From positions 124,001 to 188,000 of the forward strand of contig NZ_KQ948988.1 of assembly GCF_001514265.1 (NCBI RefSeq): a stretch of DNA of 64,000 nt. Direction: 5' to 3'. Numbering within the stretch: position 1 is the stretch's first letter; each line of letters opens with the position of its first letter. The notes beneath the pieces are model-generated. The model was not told the origin of the DNA and did no database searches. It saw only the letters and a list, made by a program, of their open reading frames with translations. The stretch is from Streptomyces resistomycificus (GTDB lineage: Bacteria > Actinomycetota > Actinomycetes > Streptomycetales > Streptomycetaceae). Shown in pieces: positions 43,077-50,967 of this stretch. Made by a program: the position numbers and the translations under genes.

Positions 43077-43550
43077 GTGTTCACAAGCGTTTTGATGATC
43101 GAGAAGGCCCTCACGTCCGCCGACGTGGAGTTCGTCACCACCCTGCACGGGGACGAGCGGGTCGCCTTCCACGTGCTGCTCCAGCCGCGCGGCGACCAGG
43201 CCGACCGGCTGCTGCGGGCCATCGACGACGTAGCGCTCGGCGAGCTTGACGAGGCCGCCCGGGAGGGCGGGACGCCGGAGGGGGACGAGGCGAAGGGGCC
43301 GGCCGAGCAGGCGCTCGACGTGTCCCTGAGAGCCCTGAGGGCGTCCGGCAGCGAGGCGGCGGGCCGGCTGATCGAGAACCATCCGCTGGACGCGCTGAAG
43401 TCGCTGGTCGAGGAGATCGGCGCGGACGAGGTGATCGTGCTGACCGATCCCCACTACGTGGAGGAGTTCTTCCACCGCGACTGGGCGTCGAGGGCGCGGC
43501 ACAAGGTCGGGGTGCCGGTGCTGAAGCTGTTCTCACACAGCAAGGCCTGA
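43077..43550 (+). CDS. Conserved actinobacterial protein, UspA-like fold (157 aa)
   Basis: Small cytosolic protein. The C-terminal part (ALKSLVEEIGADEVIVLTDPHYVEEFFHRDW, then VGVPVLKLFSH) has the alternating helix/strand pattern of universal-stress-like proteins. The middle is acidic and variable. Homologues are sometimes labelled indole-3-glycerol phosphate synthase, but no TIM barrel or catalytic residues are present. GTG at 43077 follows GAAGGAGAAGGGG; an ATG lies at 43095. Upstream of murC on the same strand, 105 bases apart. Confidence 0.7.
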   Translation: MFTSVLMIEKALTSADVEFVTTLHGDERVAFHVLLQPRGDQADRLLRAIDDVALGELDEAAREGGTPEGDEAKGPAEQALDVSLRALRASGSEAAGRLIENHPLDALKSLVEEIGADEVIVLTDPHYVEEFFHRDWASRARHKVGVPVLKLFSHSKA

Positions 43551-43655
43551 CCGCGGGGCTGACGGCAGGACCTGACGGGCGCCGCGTGCCGCACGGCGGG
43601 TGCCATAGGGTTTGCGGTACCTGAAACGTTCGCCGCACCACCCCAGGAGACACGC

Positions 43656-45044
43656 ATGGCACCCGGCCTTCCCACCGCCATGGACCGACCGCACTTCATC
43701 GGCATCGGCGGCGCCGGGATGTCGGGGATCGCCAAGATCCTCGCGCAGCGCGGGGCGAAGGTGGCCGGCAGCGACGCCAAGGAGTCCGCGACCGCCGAGG
43801 CGCTGCGGACGCTGGGCGCGACCGTACACATCGGGCACGCGGCGGAGCACCTGGCGTCGGACGCGACCTGTGTCGTGGTCTCCTCGGCGATCCGGGCCGA
43901 CAACCCGGAGCTGGCCCGGGCGGCCGAGCTCGGCATCCCGGTCGTCCACCGCTCGGACGCCCTCGCCCGCCTGATGGACGGCCTGCGGCCGATCGCGGTC
44001 GCCGGCACGCACGGCAAGACCACGACGACGTCGATGCTCGCCGTGTCGCTGAGCGAGCTGGGCCGCGAGCCGTCGTACGCGATCGGCGGCGACCTGGACG
44101 CGCCCGGCTCCAACGCGCTGCACGGCGAGGGCGAGATCTTCGTCGCCGAGGCGGACGAGTCGGACCGCAGCTTCCACAAGTACGCCCCCGAGGTGGCGAT
44201 CGTCCTCAACGTGGAGCTCGACCACCACGCCAACTACGCCTCCATGGACGAGATCTACGAGTCCTTCGAGACGTTCGCGGGCCGGATCGTGCCCGGCGGC
44301 ACCCTGGTGATCACGGCGGACCACGAGGGCGCCCGGGAGCTGACGCGACGGCTGGCCGGATCGGTGCGGACGGTGACGTACGGGGAGTCCGAGGACGCCG
44401 ACGTGCGGGTCCTGACCGTGACGCCCCAGGGGCTGAAGAGCGAGGTCACCGTCCTCATGGACGGCGAGGAGCTCACCTTCGCCGTCTCCGTCCCGGGCCG
44501 CCACTACGCGCACAACGCGGTGGCCGCGCTCGCCGCCGGCGTGGCGCTGGGTGTGCCGGCCGCCGAGCTGGCCCCGGCGCTGGCGGCGTACACCGGCGTG
44601 AAGCGGCGTCTCCAGCTGAAGGGGGAGGCCGCGGGCGTCCAGGTCATCGACTCCTACGCCCACCACCCGACGGAGATGACGGCCGACCTGGAGGCGATGC
44701 GCGCCGCCGCCGACTCCTCGCGACTGCTGGTCGTCTTCCAGCCCCACCTCTTCTCCAGGACGCAGGAGCTCGGCAAGGAGATGGGGCAGTCCCTGGCCCT
44801 GGCCGACGCCTCGGTGGTCCTGGACATCTACCCGGCCCGCGAGGACCCGATCCCCGGGGTGACCAGCGAGCTGATCATCGAGGCGGCGCGGGCCGCCGGG
44901 GCGGACGTGACGCCCGTCCACGACAAGGCGGACGTGCCGGACGTCGTCGCGGGAATGGCCAGGGCCGGTGATCTCGTTCTCACCATGGGCGCGGGTGACG
45001 TGACGGACCTGGGCCCGCTGATTCTGGACCGTCTCGCTCAGTAG
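43656..45044 (+). CDS. murC: UDP-N-acetylmuramate--L-alanine ligase
   Basis: 462-residue cytoplasmic Mur ligase adding L-Ala to UDP-MurNAc. The Rossmann N-domain starts FIGIGGAGMSGIA; the ATP loop is AGTHGKTTTTSM (about 115). HHANYAS and DSYAHHPTE (the latter in the C-terminal domain) are MurC signatures. CAGGAGA lies 8 bases before the ATG. Its location away from the division/cell-wall cluster, next to msrB, is the arrangement I know from other Streptomyces. The next gene starts 16 bases after the stop. Confidence 0.95.
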   Translation: MAPGLPTAMDRPHFIGIGGAGMSGIAKILAQRGAKVAGSDAKESATAEALRTLGATVHIGHAAEHLASDATCVVVSSAIRADNPELARAAELGIPVVHRSDALARLMDGLRPIAVAGTHGKTTTTSMLAVSLSELGREPSYAIGGDLDAPGSNALHGEGEIFVAEADESDRSFHKYAPEVAIVLNVELDHHANYASMDEIYESFETFAGRIVPGGTLVITADHEGARELTRRLAGSVRTVTYGESEDADVRVLTVTPQGLKSEVTVLMDGEELTFAVSVPGRHYAHNAVAALAAGVALGVPAAELAPALAAYTGVKRRLQLKGEAAGVQVIDSYAHHPTEMTADLEAMRAAADSSRLLVVFQPHLFSRTQELGKEMGQSLALADASVVLDIYPAREDPIPGVTSELIIEAARAAGADVTPVHDKADVPDVVAGMARAGDLVLTMGAGDVTDLGPLILDRLAQ

Positions 45045-45060
45045 TAAGGGGTTGGCCTTC

Positions 45061-45468
45061 ATGTCGTACGACGTCGAGAAGCCGGACGAGCAGTGGCGCG
45101 CGGAGCTGACCCCGTCGGAGTACGCCGTGCTGCGGCAGGCCGGGACGGAGCCCGCCTTCGTCGGTGAGTACACCGACACCAAGACCGAGGGTGTGTACTC
45201 CTGTCGCGCCTGCGGCGCCGAACTCTTCACCTCCGCCACCAAGTTCGAGTCGCACTGCGGCTGGCCGAGCTTCTACGACCCGCGTGACTCGGACGCGGTG
45301 GAGCTCATCGAGGACCGCTCCCACGGGATGGTGCGCACCGAGGTGCGGTGCGCCCGGTGCGGGTCGCACCTCGGGCACGTGTTCGCGGGCGAGGGTTACC
45401 CGACGCCCACGGACCAGCGGTACTGCATCAACTCGATCTCGCTGCGGCTGACCCCCGACGAGGCGTGA
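45061..45468 (+). CDS. msrB: Peptide-methionine (R)-S-oxide reductase
   Basis: 135-residue repair enzyme reducing Met-R-sulfoxide. Two zinc knuckles are CRAC and CARC; the catalytic Cys is in QRYCINSISL. CGWPSFYDP and GSHLGHVF form the substrate site. AAGGGG lies about 10 bases before the ATG at 45061. Probably co-transcribed with murC. Convergent with the LacI gene, stops 24 bases apart with only a weak hairpin between. Confidence 0.95.
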   Translation: MSYDVEKPDEQWRAELTPSEYAVLRQAGTEPAFVGEYTDTKTEGVYSCRACGAELFTSATKFESHCGWPSFYDPRDSDAVELIEDRSHGMVRTEVRCARCGSHLGHVFAGEGYPTPTDQRYCINSISLRLTPDEA

Positions 45469-45492
45469 GCACGGCGGGCCGGCCGGGCCGGC

Positions 45493-46533
45493 TCAGCGCG
45501 GCGCCGCGGTACTGCTCCTGACCACCAGGCTCGTCGGCACCAGGTCGGTCCCCGGGTGGGGGCCGCCCCGGGTGCGGATCTGGTGGAGCACGCCCTGGAC
45601 ACAGCGGCGGCCCACCTCGGCGAAGTCCTGGTGGACGGTGGTGAGGGGCGGGACGAAGAACGCGGCGTCGGGGATGTCGTCGAAGCCGACGACGCTGACG
45701 TCCTCGGGGACCGAGCGGCCGCGTTCCCGGAAGGCGCGCAGCAGGCCCAGCGCCATCTGGTCGTTGGAGGCGAACACGGCGGTGCAGTCGGGCTGTTCGG
45801 CGAGCGCGAGGCCGGCCGCGTAGCCGGACTCGGCCGACCAGTCGCCGTACAGGGGCGGCGGCACCGGGCGCCCGGCCTCCTCCAGGACGGCGCGCCAGGC
45901 CTGGGTCCGGCGCCGGCTCGCGAAGGACGTCTCGGGTCCGGTCACGTGCCACACGGTCCGATGGCCCAGGCCGAGCAGGTGTCTGACCGCCTTGCGGGCG
46001 CCGTCGGCCTGGTCGGTGTCGACCACGCTGTAGCGGTCCCCGGCGTCGGAGTCGACGACCACCACATGGACGCCGGGCGGCAGTTGGACCGTGGCGGCGT
46101 CCAGCAGGTGGATCTCCATGATGGCGATGACGGCGTCGACGGCCAGCTCGCCCATGCGCGTGAAGGCGCCCAGGACGTTGTCCTGGGTCGGGACGTCGAT
46201 GGGGATCAGGGTGATCGCGTATCCCTCGGCCGCGGCGTGCGTGGCGATCGCCTCCACGGTACGGCTGTTGCCCGTCGAGGACAGGCTGAAGAGGATCACG
46301 CCGATGGTGTTGAACTGCCCGTACCGCAGGGCGCGTGCGGCGCTGTTGGGCCGGTAGCCCAGCTCCCGCATCGCCGCGAGCACCTGCTCCCGGGTCGAAC
46401 TGATCACGCCGGGATGGCCGTTGGAGACCCGCGAGACCGTCTGCGACGAGACGCCCGCGAGCTGGGCCACGTCGGCCATCGAGACGCGCTGCTTACGACG
46501 CCCGCCGGGCACGCCCGAGCCGCCCCGTTCCAC
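45493..46533 (-). CDS. LacI-family repressor divergent from the GH5 glucanase
   Basis: 346-residue regulator. After a Gly/Arg-rich N terminus, the helix-turn-helix is VSMADVAQLAGVSSQTVSRV with the hinge YRPNSAARALR; the sugar-binding domain follows (FNTIGVILF, YSVVDTDQADGARKAVRHL, VFASNDQMALGLLRAF). GAAGGAGG favours a GTG at 46533 or 46536 over the frame start at 46599. The intergenic region holds two GTTTACGTAAAC palindromes, its likely operators, controlling the glucanase and itself. Confidence 0.88.
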   Translation of the reverse strand: MERGGSGVPGGRRKQRVSMADVAQLAGVSSQTVSRVSNGHPGVISSTREQVLAAMRELGYRPNSAARALRYGQFNTIGVILFSLSSTGNSRTVEAIATHAAAEGYAITLIPIDVPTQDNVLGAFTRMGELAVDAVIAIMEIHLLDAATVQLPPGVHVVVVDSDAGDRYSVVDTDQADGARKAVRHLLGLGHRTVWHVTGPETSFASRRRTQAWRAVLEEAGRPVPPPLYGDWSAESGYAAGLALAEQPDCTAVFASNDQMALGLLRAFRERGRSVPEDVSVVGFDDIPDAAFFVPPLTTVHQDFAEVGRRCVQGVLHQIRTRGGPHPGTDLVPTSLVVRSSTAAPR

Positions 46534-46645
46534 CACTGGTGCCTCCTTCGCCCGGATCCGGGACCTGTCGCCCTGGTCATCGGATGTTACGTGTGGCAAA
46601 CCTTGACGGCCGCTGGGGTGGATGCCACGATTCCGGCGCCGCCAC

Positions 46646-46657
46646 GTTTACGTAAAC
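46646..46657. promoter_or_regulatory. LacI operator GTTTACGTAAAC, copy 1
   Basis: Perfect 12-bp palindrome with central CG, between the LacI and GH5 genes, 113 bases upstream of the LacI start. Same core as copy 2; centres are 66 bases apart. Confidence 0.75.
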
Positions 46658-46688
46658 ATCGCCTCGGATCCTTCCCCCGTCAAGATCC

Positions 46689-46700
46689 GGAAGCGCTTTG
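46689..46700. promoter_or_regulatory. AAGCGCTT-type site between the two operators
   Basis: GGAAGCGCTTTG contains the palindrome AAGCGCTT, resembling sites of other LacI-family or catabolite regulators. It may bind a second regulator of the glucanase. Confidence 0.4.
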
Positions 46701-46708
46701 TTCCACAG

Positions 46709-46726
46709 CATGTTTACGTAAACATG
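46709..46726. promoter_or_regulatory. LacI operator, copy 2 (18-bp perfect palindrome)
   Basis: CATGTTTACGTAAACATG is perfectly symmetric and ends 24 bases before the GH5 ATG, where a bound repressor would block the promoter or transcript start. Confidence 0.8.
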
Positions 46727-46750
46727 CCGTGATCCTGAAAGGGCAAGCTG

Positions 46751-47809
46751 ATGCGCACAACCCCCGCCGGCAACCGCCTGACCCCCCGCCTGCGTGCCGC
46801 CGTCGTCGCGGTCGCGATCGCCGCGATCAGCGGCACCACCCTGACCGGCACTCCCGCCTCCGCCGCGCCGAGCACCGACACGACCCAGTTCAAGGGCGTG
46901 AACTGGGCCGACCCGCGCGACAACTTCGCCGACGACCTCCTCCAGCTGTCCGGTCTGTCGACCTCCGACAGCTACGCCCGGACGTACGCCAAGGCGAGCC
47001 GGATCATCTCGGCGTTCCGCGCGAACCTCGGCGCCAACACCGTGCGGCTGCCCATCAACCCGTACACGGTCAACGGCTCCTACTGGAAGTCCTACCGCGG
47101 GGTCATCGACGCGGCCTCGGACAAGGGCTTCAAGGTCATCGTGTCCTACTGGGAGGGCACGGGCGCCCAGAAGGACGGCTTCATCGACGACGAGGCCGCC
47201 TACTGGCCCATGTGGAACACCGTCGTCAAGACCTACAAGAACGACAAGCGGGTCTACTTCGAGCCGATGAACGAGCCGCACGGCTACACCGACACCGAGT
47301 GGGCCGACATAGCCGCCAAGTGGCTGTCGACCTACCCGTCCGTCCCGCGCAACCGCGTGTTCGTCAGTGGCGCCGGTTACAACGACCACGTCACCTCGGT
47401 CTGCGCCGACCCGCGCCTGAAGGGCACCTACCTGTCCCTGCACCACTACGGGTTCTGGAAGGAGTACGCCACCTACGACCAGTGGGTGGCCGACCTCAAG
47501 GTGCGCATCGGCGACTGCGCGAACCGGACCGTCGCGGACGAGTTCGGGTCCCCGATGACCACCGGCCTGAACTACAACGTGCCGACCCCGGACAACAACT
47601 TCGTCAACTACCTGCAGGCCGTCACCGACACCTTCCGCGAGCTGAAGATGGGCTCCGTCTACTGGCCGGGCCTGCGGACCGACGACAGTTACTCGCTGCA
47701 GACCCTGACCGGTGACCCCGCCCGCCCCTGGCTGAAGACCACCAACCAGTCCGGCGCCGACCGCCTCGCCTGGGCCTGGGGACGCGGCAGGCCCGTCCAG
47801 CAGCCCTGA
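46751..47809 (+). CDS. Secreted GH5 endoglucanase-like enzyme
   Basis: 352-residue exported glycosidase. The signal peptide ends at ASA-AP (about 38). The TIM barrel contains KGVNWADPRDNFADD, NTVRLPINPY, the acid/base Glu in YFEPMNEPHGY (about 177), the LHHYGFW His/Tyr and the nucleophile Glu in VADEFGSPM (about 261). No carbohydrate-binding module is attached. A ribosome site (AAAGGG) precedes the ATG. Expression is likely controlled by the divergent LacI protein through the flanking palindromes. Probably acts on cellulose or mixed beta-glucan. Confidence 0.9.
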   Translation: MRTTPAGNRLTPRLRAAVVAVAIAAISGTTLTGTPASAAPSTDTTQFKGVNWADPRDNFADDLLQLSGLSTSDSYARTYAKASRIISAFRANLGANTVRLPINPYTVNGSYWKSYRGVIDAASDKGFKVIVSYWEGTGAQKDGFIDDEAAYWPMWNTVVKTYKNDKRVYFEPMNEPHGYTDTEWADIAAKWLSTYPSVPRNRVFVSGAGYNDHVTSVCADPRLKGTYLSLHHYGFWKEYATYDQWVADLKVRIGDCANRTVADEFGSPMTTGLNYNVPTPDNNFVNYLQAVTDTFRELKMGSVYWPGLRTDDSYSLQTLTGDPARPWLKTTNQSGADRLAWAWGRGRPVQQP

Positions 47810-47828
47810 CCCGGCTGCCCGCCCGACC

Positions 47829-47865
47829 GCTGTGACCCCCGTCGCCTGAACACGGGGGTCACAGC
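47829..47865. terminator. Hairpin terminator after the GH5 gene
   Basis: Perfect 14-bp stem (47829-47842 with 47852-47865) with a 9-base loop, starting 20 bases after the stop. Confidence 0.88.
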
Positions 47866-47933
47866 CGTTGGGGTCCCGCACTCCGCACAGGTCGTCGAGC
47901 CGGAGCAGGGGCACGGCGCACGTCGTCCTTCCG

Positions 47934-47969
47934 CGTCACGCCCCGCGCGCAGCGGTGCGGGGCGTGACG
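47934..47969. terminator. Second strong hairpin in the GH5-GH3 gap
   Basis: CGTCACGCCCCGC and GCGGGGCGTGACG (13-bp arms, 10-base loop) form a hairpin 69 bases past the first. It may be a back-up terminator. The rest of 47866-48161 shows no gene. Confidence 0.6.
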
Positions 47970-48136
47970 GATCCGAGGCGAGGCAGGGGCGGGGAGAGCG
48001 GGAGAGCAGGTGGGGACCGCTGGAACGTTCCCGTCCGGTGTGACGCCGTGGTGTCCGGGAGTCGACGGGGCGTGGGCGTGCGGGCGACGCGAGGTGGTGA
48101 GGTGGGCCGACGGCCGCCGCGGTGGAGGTTCGCGAT

Positions 48137-48159
48137 GTTGAATTGCAGATCCAATCAAC
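48137..48159. promoter_or_regulatory. Inverted repeat upstream of the NagZ-type gene
   Basis: GTTGAATTG and CCAATCAAC are imperfect inverted arms with a 5-base spacer, just upstream of the -35 region of the GH3 promoter. The right arm loosely resembles the RpiR-box half site of the downstream island, so common control is possible. Confidence 0.4.
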
Positions 48160-48161
48160 TG

Positions 48162-48191
48162 TTGACTTTCGGCTGAGTGAGCCAGAAGATT
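48162..48191 (+). promoter_or_regulatory. Promoter of the NagZ-type GH3 gene
   Basis: TTGACT (48162-48167) and AAGATT (48186-48191) are spaced 18 bases apart. The expected transcript start, about 7 bases later, coincides with the GTG at 48198, which would make the mRNA leaderless. Confidence 0.5.
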
Positions 48192-48197
48192 CCAGGG

Positions 48198-49679
48198 GTG
48201 AGCCACCCCGAAGGCGTGACCGTCAGTACCGCTACCGCTCTCCCCGCCGACCTGGACGAGGCGGCCCACCGCTGTCTGGTCGCGGGCTTCGACGGCACCA
48301 CCGCCGTCCCGGACACCCTGAAACGGCTGGTCGACCGCGGTCTCGGCGGGGTCATCCTGTTCACCCGCAACGTGCGGGACGCCGAGCAGGTGCGCCGGCT
48401 CACCGACACGCTGCGGGCCCTGCGCCCCGACGTCCTCGTGGCCATCGACAACGAGGGCGGCGGCATCTGCCACCTGGTGGGCGCGGGCGCCCCCGAGGTG
48501 CCCGGCTCCTTCGCCCTCGGCGTCGCCGACGACCCCGCGCTCACCGCCCGGTGCGCCGACGCGCTCGCCGGGCATCTGGCGACGCTCGGCATCACCGCGT
48601 CCTACGCGCCCGTCGCCGACGTCCAGCGCCTCCCGGACAACCCGATCGTGCGCACCCGCGCCTTCGGCACCGACCCGGACCTGGTCTCCCGCCACGTGCG
48701 GGCCTGGATCGCGGCCACCGAGGCACGGGGCATCGCCTCCTGCGCCAAGCACTTCCCCGGGCACGGCGGCACCCTGACCGACAGCCACCACGACCTGGCC
48801 GTCGACCCGCGGCCCTACGACGAACTCGACCTCGCCCCCTTCCGGGCCGCGATCTCGGCGGGCGTGCCGATGCTGATGAGCGCCCACGTCGTCTTCCCGG
48901 CACTGGACGCCAACCGTCCCGCCACCCTCAGCCGCCGCATCCTGGGCGACCTGCTGCGCCACGAACTCGACTTCGACGGTGTGCTGGTCAGTGACGCGCT
49001 GGAGATGAAGGCGATAGCCGACCGCTACGGCGAGGCGGCCGGGGCGCGGATCGCCCTCGCGGCGGGCGCGGACCAGGTCGTCGTCGCCGTACCGGATCTC
49101 GAGGTCACCCTGGGCTGCCGGGACGCCGTGCTGGGCGCGCTGCACAGCGGGACCCTGCCGGAGGAACGGGTGGGCGAGGCCGCCGGGCGGGTGGCCCGGC
49201 TCGCCGAGCGCTACGCGACTCCCGCGGCCGAGGTCGCCGCCTGGGACGCCGGGGCCGGACTGGAGGCGGCGCGCCGGGCCGTACGGAGCGGCGGCGCACC
49301 GGCGCCGGTGCGCGGCGCGCACGTCGTCGACCTGTTCCCGCCGCCGCACCCGGCGCTCAACTGGGGCGGCGAGGACCTGCTGACCGAGCTGCGGGCCGTC
49401 GACCCCACCGCCACGGGCACCTGTGTCACCGGCGAGCCCGCGGACCCGGCCGCCCTCGTCGACGGCATCGTGCGTCTGGCCCGGAACCTGCCGCTGGCCG
49501 TCGCCACCTGCGACGCCGGGCTGCACCCCTGGCAGACCTGCCTGCGCGACGCCCTGCTGGCCCGGAGGCCGGACGCGGTCCGGGTGGCCACCGGGCTGCC
49601 GGAGGACGGTGCGCTGTGCTCGTACGGGCGCGGGAAGGCGAACCTGCGGGCGGTCGCGGAGGTGCTGGCGGGGATGTGA
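48198..49679 (+). CDS. GH3 beta-N-acetylhexosaminidase (NagZ type)
   Basis: 493-residue enzyme cleaving N-acetylglucosaminides. The GH3 barrel has DNEGGGICHL, CAKHFPGHGGTLTDSHHDL, whose Asp/Ser-His pair is the NagZ-specific acid/base loop, and the nucleophile Asp in GVLVSDALEMKAI (about 274). The C-terminal 130 residues are a weaker alpha/beta domain. No signal peptide, so it should act on imported or recycled saccharides. Start uncertain: GTG codons at 48177, 48198 and 48216 all lack ribosome sites; I favour 48198 as leaderless. Convergent with the GH5-like gene, stops 12 bases apart. Confidence 0.85.
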   Translation: MSHPEGVTVSTATALPADLDEAAHRCLVAGFDGTTAVPDTLKRLVDRGLGGVILFTRNVRDAEQVRRLTDTLRALRPDVLVAIDNEGGGICHLVGAGAPEVPGSFALGVADDPALTARCADALAGHLATLGITASYAPVADVQRLPDNPIVRTRAFGTDPDLVSRHVRAWIAATEARGIASCAKHFPGHGGTLTDSHHDLAVDPRPYDELDLAPFRAAISAGVPMLMSAHVVFPALDANRPATLSRRILGDLLRHELDFDGVLVSDALEMKAIADRYGEAAGARIALAAGADQVVVAVPDLEVTLGCRDAVLGALHSGTLPEERVGEAAGRVARLAERYATPAAEVAAWDAGAGLEAARRAVRSGGAPAPVRGAHVVDLFPPPHPALNWGGEDLLTELRAVDPTATGTCVTGEPADPAALVDGIVRLARNLPLAVATCDAGLHPWQTCLRDALLARRPDAVRVATGLPEDGALCSYGRGKANLRAVAEVLAGM

Positions 49680-49691
49680 GCCCGCCCGCCC

Positions 49692-50897
49692 TCACGACGG
49701 CCGTACGACCTCCTTGATCCCCCGCGCCGCCAGGTACTCCGCGTCGTCCGCCCGCGAGGCCAGCACCACCGCCGGGCGCACGCCCTCCGCGCGCAGGCGC
49801 ATCCACGCCTCGAAGTACGCGCCGCCCGGCCCGGAGACCGAGCGGGTGGCCGGTGTGCAGTCCAGGACCAGGGCGGTGTCGCGCGGCCGGATCGAGTGGG
49901 TCTCGGCGGCAACCTCGGCGAACGCCTCGGCGATCGGCTTGGGGCGGCCGGCCGAGTCGAACAGGCCCAGGGTGTACTCGAGTTCCGGGTAGTCGGCGAG
50001 GGAGCGGTCCACGTCGTGGGAGCACCACCACGTCACGCCCCACAGGTTCGCGCACTCGGCGGCGTTGCGCACGGTCGCCCGCGCGAACCCGGGCGCGTCG
50101 GCGGCCGGGATGTGCGGCTCGGGCGCGCCCGTCTCCTGGACCCAGACCGGCCGGGCCGGGTCCAGCGCGTACGCGGTGGCGAGTTCGGTGCCGTACTCCG
50201 CGAGGTGGCGCACCTGCGGGGAGCGCGGGCCGTAGCGGCGGGCGCAGTCGCCGGAGAACACCCAGGGGTGGACGGTGGTCAGGTCGCCCTTGCGGGCCGA
50301 GGCCTCGGGGGTGAAGGGGTGGCCGTCGCCGTACCAGGCGGCGTCGTACGCGGAGTGCGTGACCAGGTGGCCGGGGCGCACGCCCTCTCGGGAGGCGGCC
50401 AGCAGGGTGTCGAGGTAGTGGTCGACCTCCTCCACCGTCACCGGGTTGTGCTCGACCAGGTTGTTCAGCTCGTTGCCGAGCTGGAGACCGATGAGGTGGG
50501 GCCGGTCGGCCAGGGCGCGGCCCAGCGTGCGCAGCAGTGCCGCCTGTGCCTCGACGGCCTCCGGGTCCGTGAACACGTTGCGGTGGTGCCAGCTGCGGGT
50601 CCACTCCGGGTAGAAGTCGAAGCTGGACAGATGGCCCTGCACGCCGTCCACGAGGACGTCGAGACCCACCTCGCCCGCCAGGTCGACCAGCCGCGCCAGC
50701 TGGTCGACGGCGCCCGTGCGGATGAGGGTGCGGTTGGGCTGGAGGAGCGGCCAGAGATGGAAGACCCGGACGTGGTCGAGGCCGAGCCCCGCTATCTGTT
50801 CCAGATCCTCGCGGGCGCGGGCGGGATCGAAGTCGTGCCAGGAGTGGAACCAGCCGTGGCGGGGCGTGTAGTTGACGCCGAAGCGGAGCGTACGGAT
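49692..50897 (-). CDS. GH5-like clan GH-A glycosidase with an apparent ATC start codon
   Basis: 401-residue TIM-barrel glycosidase, probably cytoplasmic. Conserved sequence starts RTLRFGVNYTPRHGWFHSW, continues with LDHVRVFHLWPLLQPN, the acid/base in LQLGNELNNL and the nucleophile in VWVQETGAPEPH. The frame is open from a TGA just upstream, but it contains no ATG, GTG or TTG before the GTG at 50669, which would delete the first barrel strands. GAGGAGG is placed 5 bases before an ATC at 50897-50895 exactly where homologues would have ATG. I therefore take ATC as the start. Divergent from the sugar kinase with a shared RpiR-type box. Confidence 0.75.
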   Translation of the reverse strand: MRTLRFGVNYTPRHGWFHSWHDFDPARAREDLEQIAGLGLDHVRVFHLWPLLQPNRTLIRTGAVDQLARLVDLAGEVGLDVLVDGVQGHLSSFDFYPEWTRSWHHRNVFTDPEAVEAQAALLRTLGRALADRPHLIGLQLGNELNNLVEHNPVTVEEVDHYLDTLLAASREGVRPGHLVTHSAYDAAWYGDGHPFTPEASARKGDLTTVHPWVFSGDCARRYGPRSPQVRHLAEYGTELATAYALDPARPVWVQETGAPEPHIPAADAPGFARATVRNAAECANLWGVTWWCSHDVDRSLADYPELEYTLGLFDSAGRPKPIAEAFAEVAAETHSIRPRDTALVLDCTPATRSVSGPGGAYFEAWMRLRAEGVRPAVVLASRADDAEYLAARGIKEVVRPS

Positions 50898-50941
50898 GGG
50901 ATCCTCCTCGGGTCCGGTCCTGTGCCGGTCTTGTACTGCGC

Positions 50942-50957
50942 GAATGTATCAACCACC
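50942..50957. promoter_or_regulatory. RpiR-type box in the GH5-like/kinase divergent promoter
   Basis: GAATGTATCAACCACC matches the site at 63661-63676 in 15 of 16 bases. Its reverse reads TGGTTGATACATTC, close to the TGGTTCAAWCAACCA boxes elsewhere in the island. CATAGT at 50957-50962 may be the kinase -10 box. Confidence 0.6.
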
Positions 50958-50967
50958 ATAGTCAGTG

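Noticed and set aside
43077-43550. Annotation of this gene as indole-3-glycerol phosphate synthase
   Set aside because: At 157 residues it is too short for the TrpC barrel, shows none of its catalytic Lys/Glu motifs, and its C-terminal pattern resembles a UspA-like fold instead.
45478-45492. GCCGGCC/GGCCGGC palindrome between msrB and the LacI gene as a terminator
   Set aside because: The arms leave a single-base loop; the foldable stem is only 5 bp, too weak to call in this GC context.
47868-48176. Plus-strand open frame of about 100 codons between GH5 and GH3
   Set aside because: It spans a terminator hairpin, has no ribosome site and is dominated by Arg/Gly/Ser as expected for non-coding GC-rich DNA.
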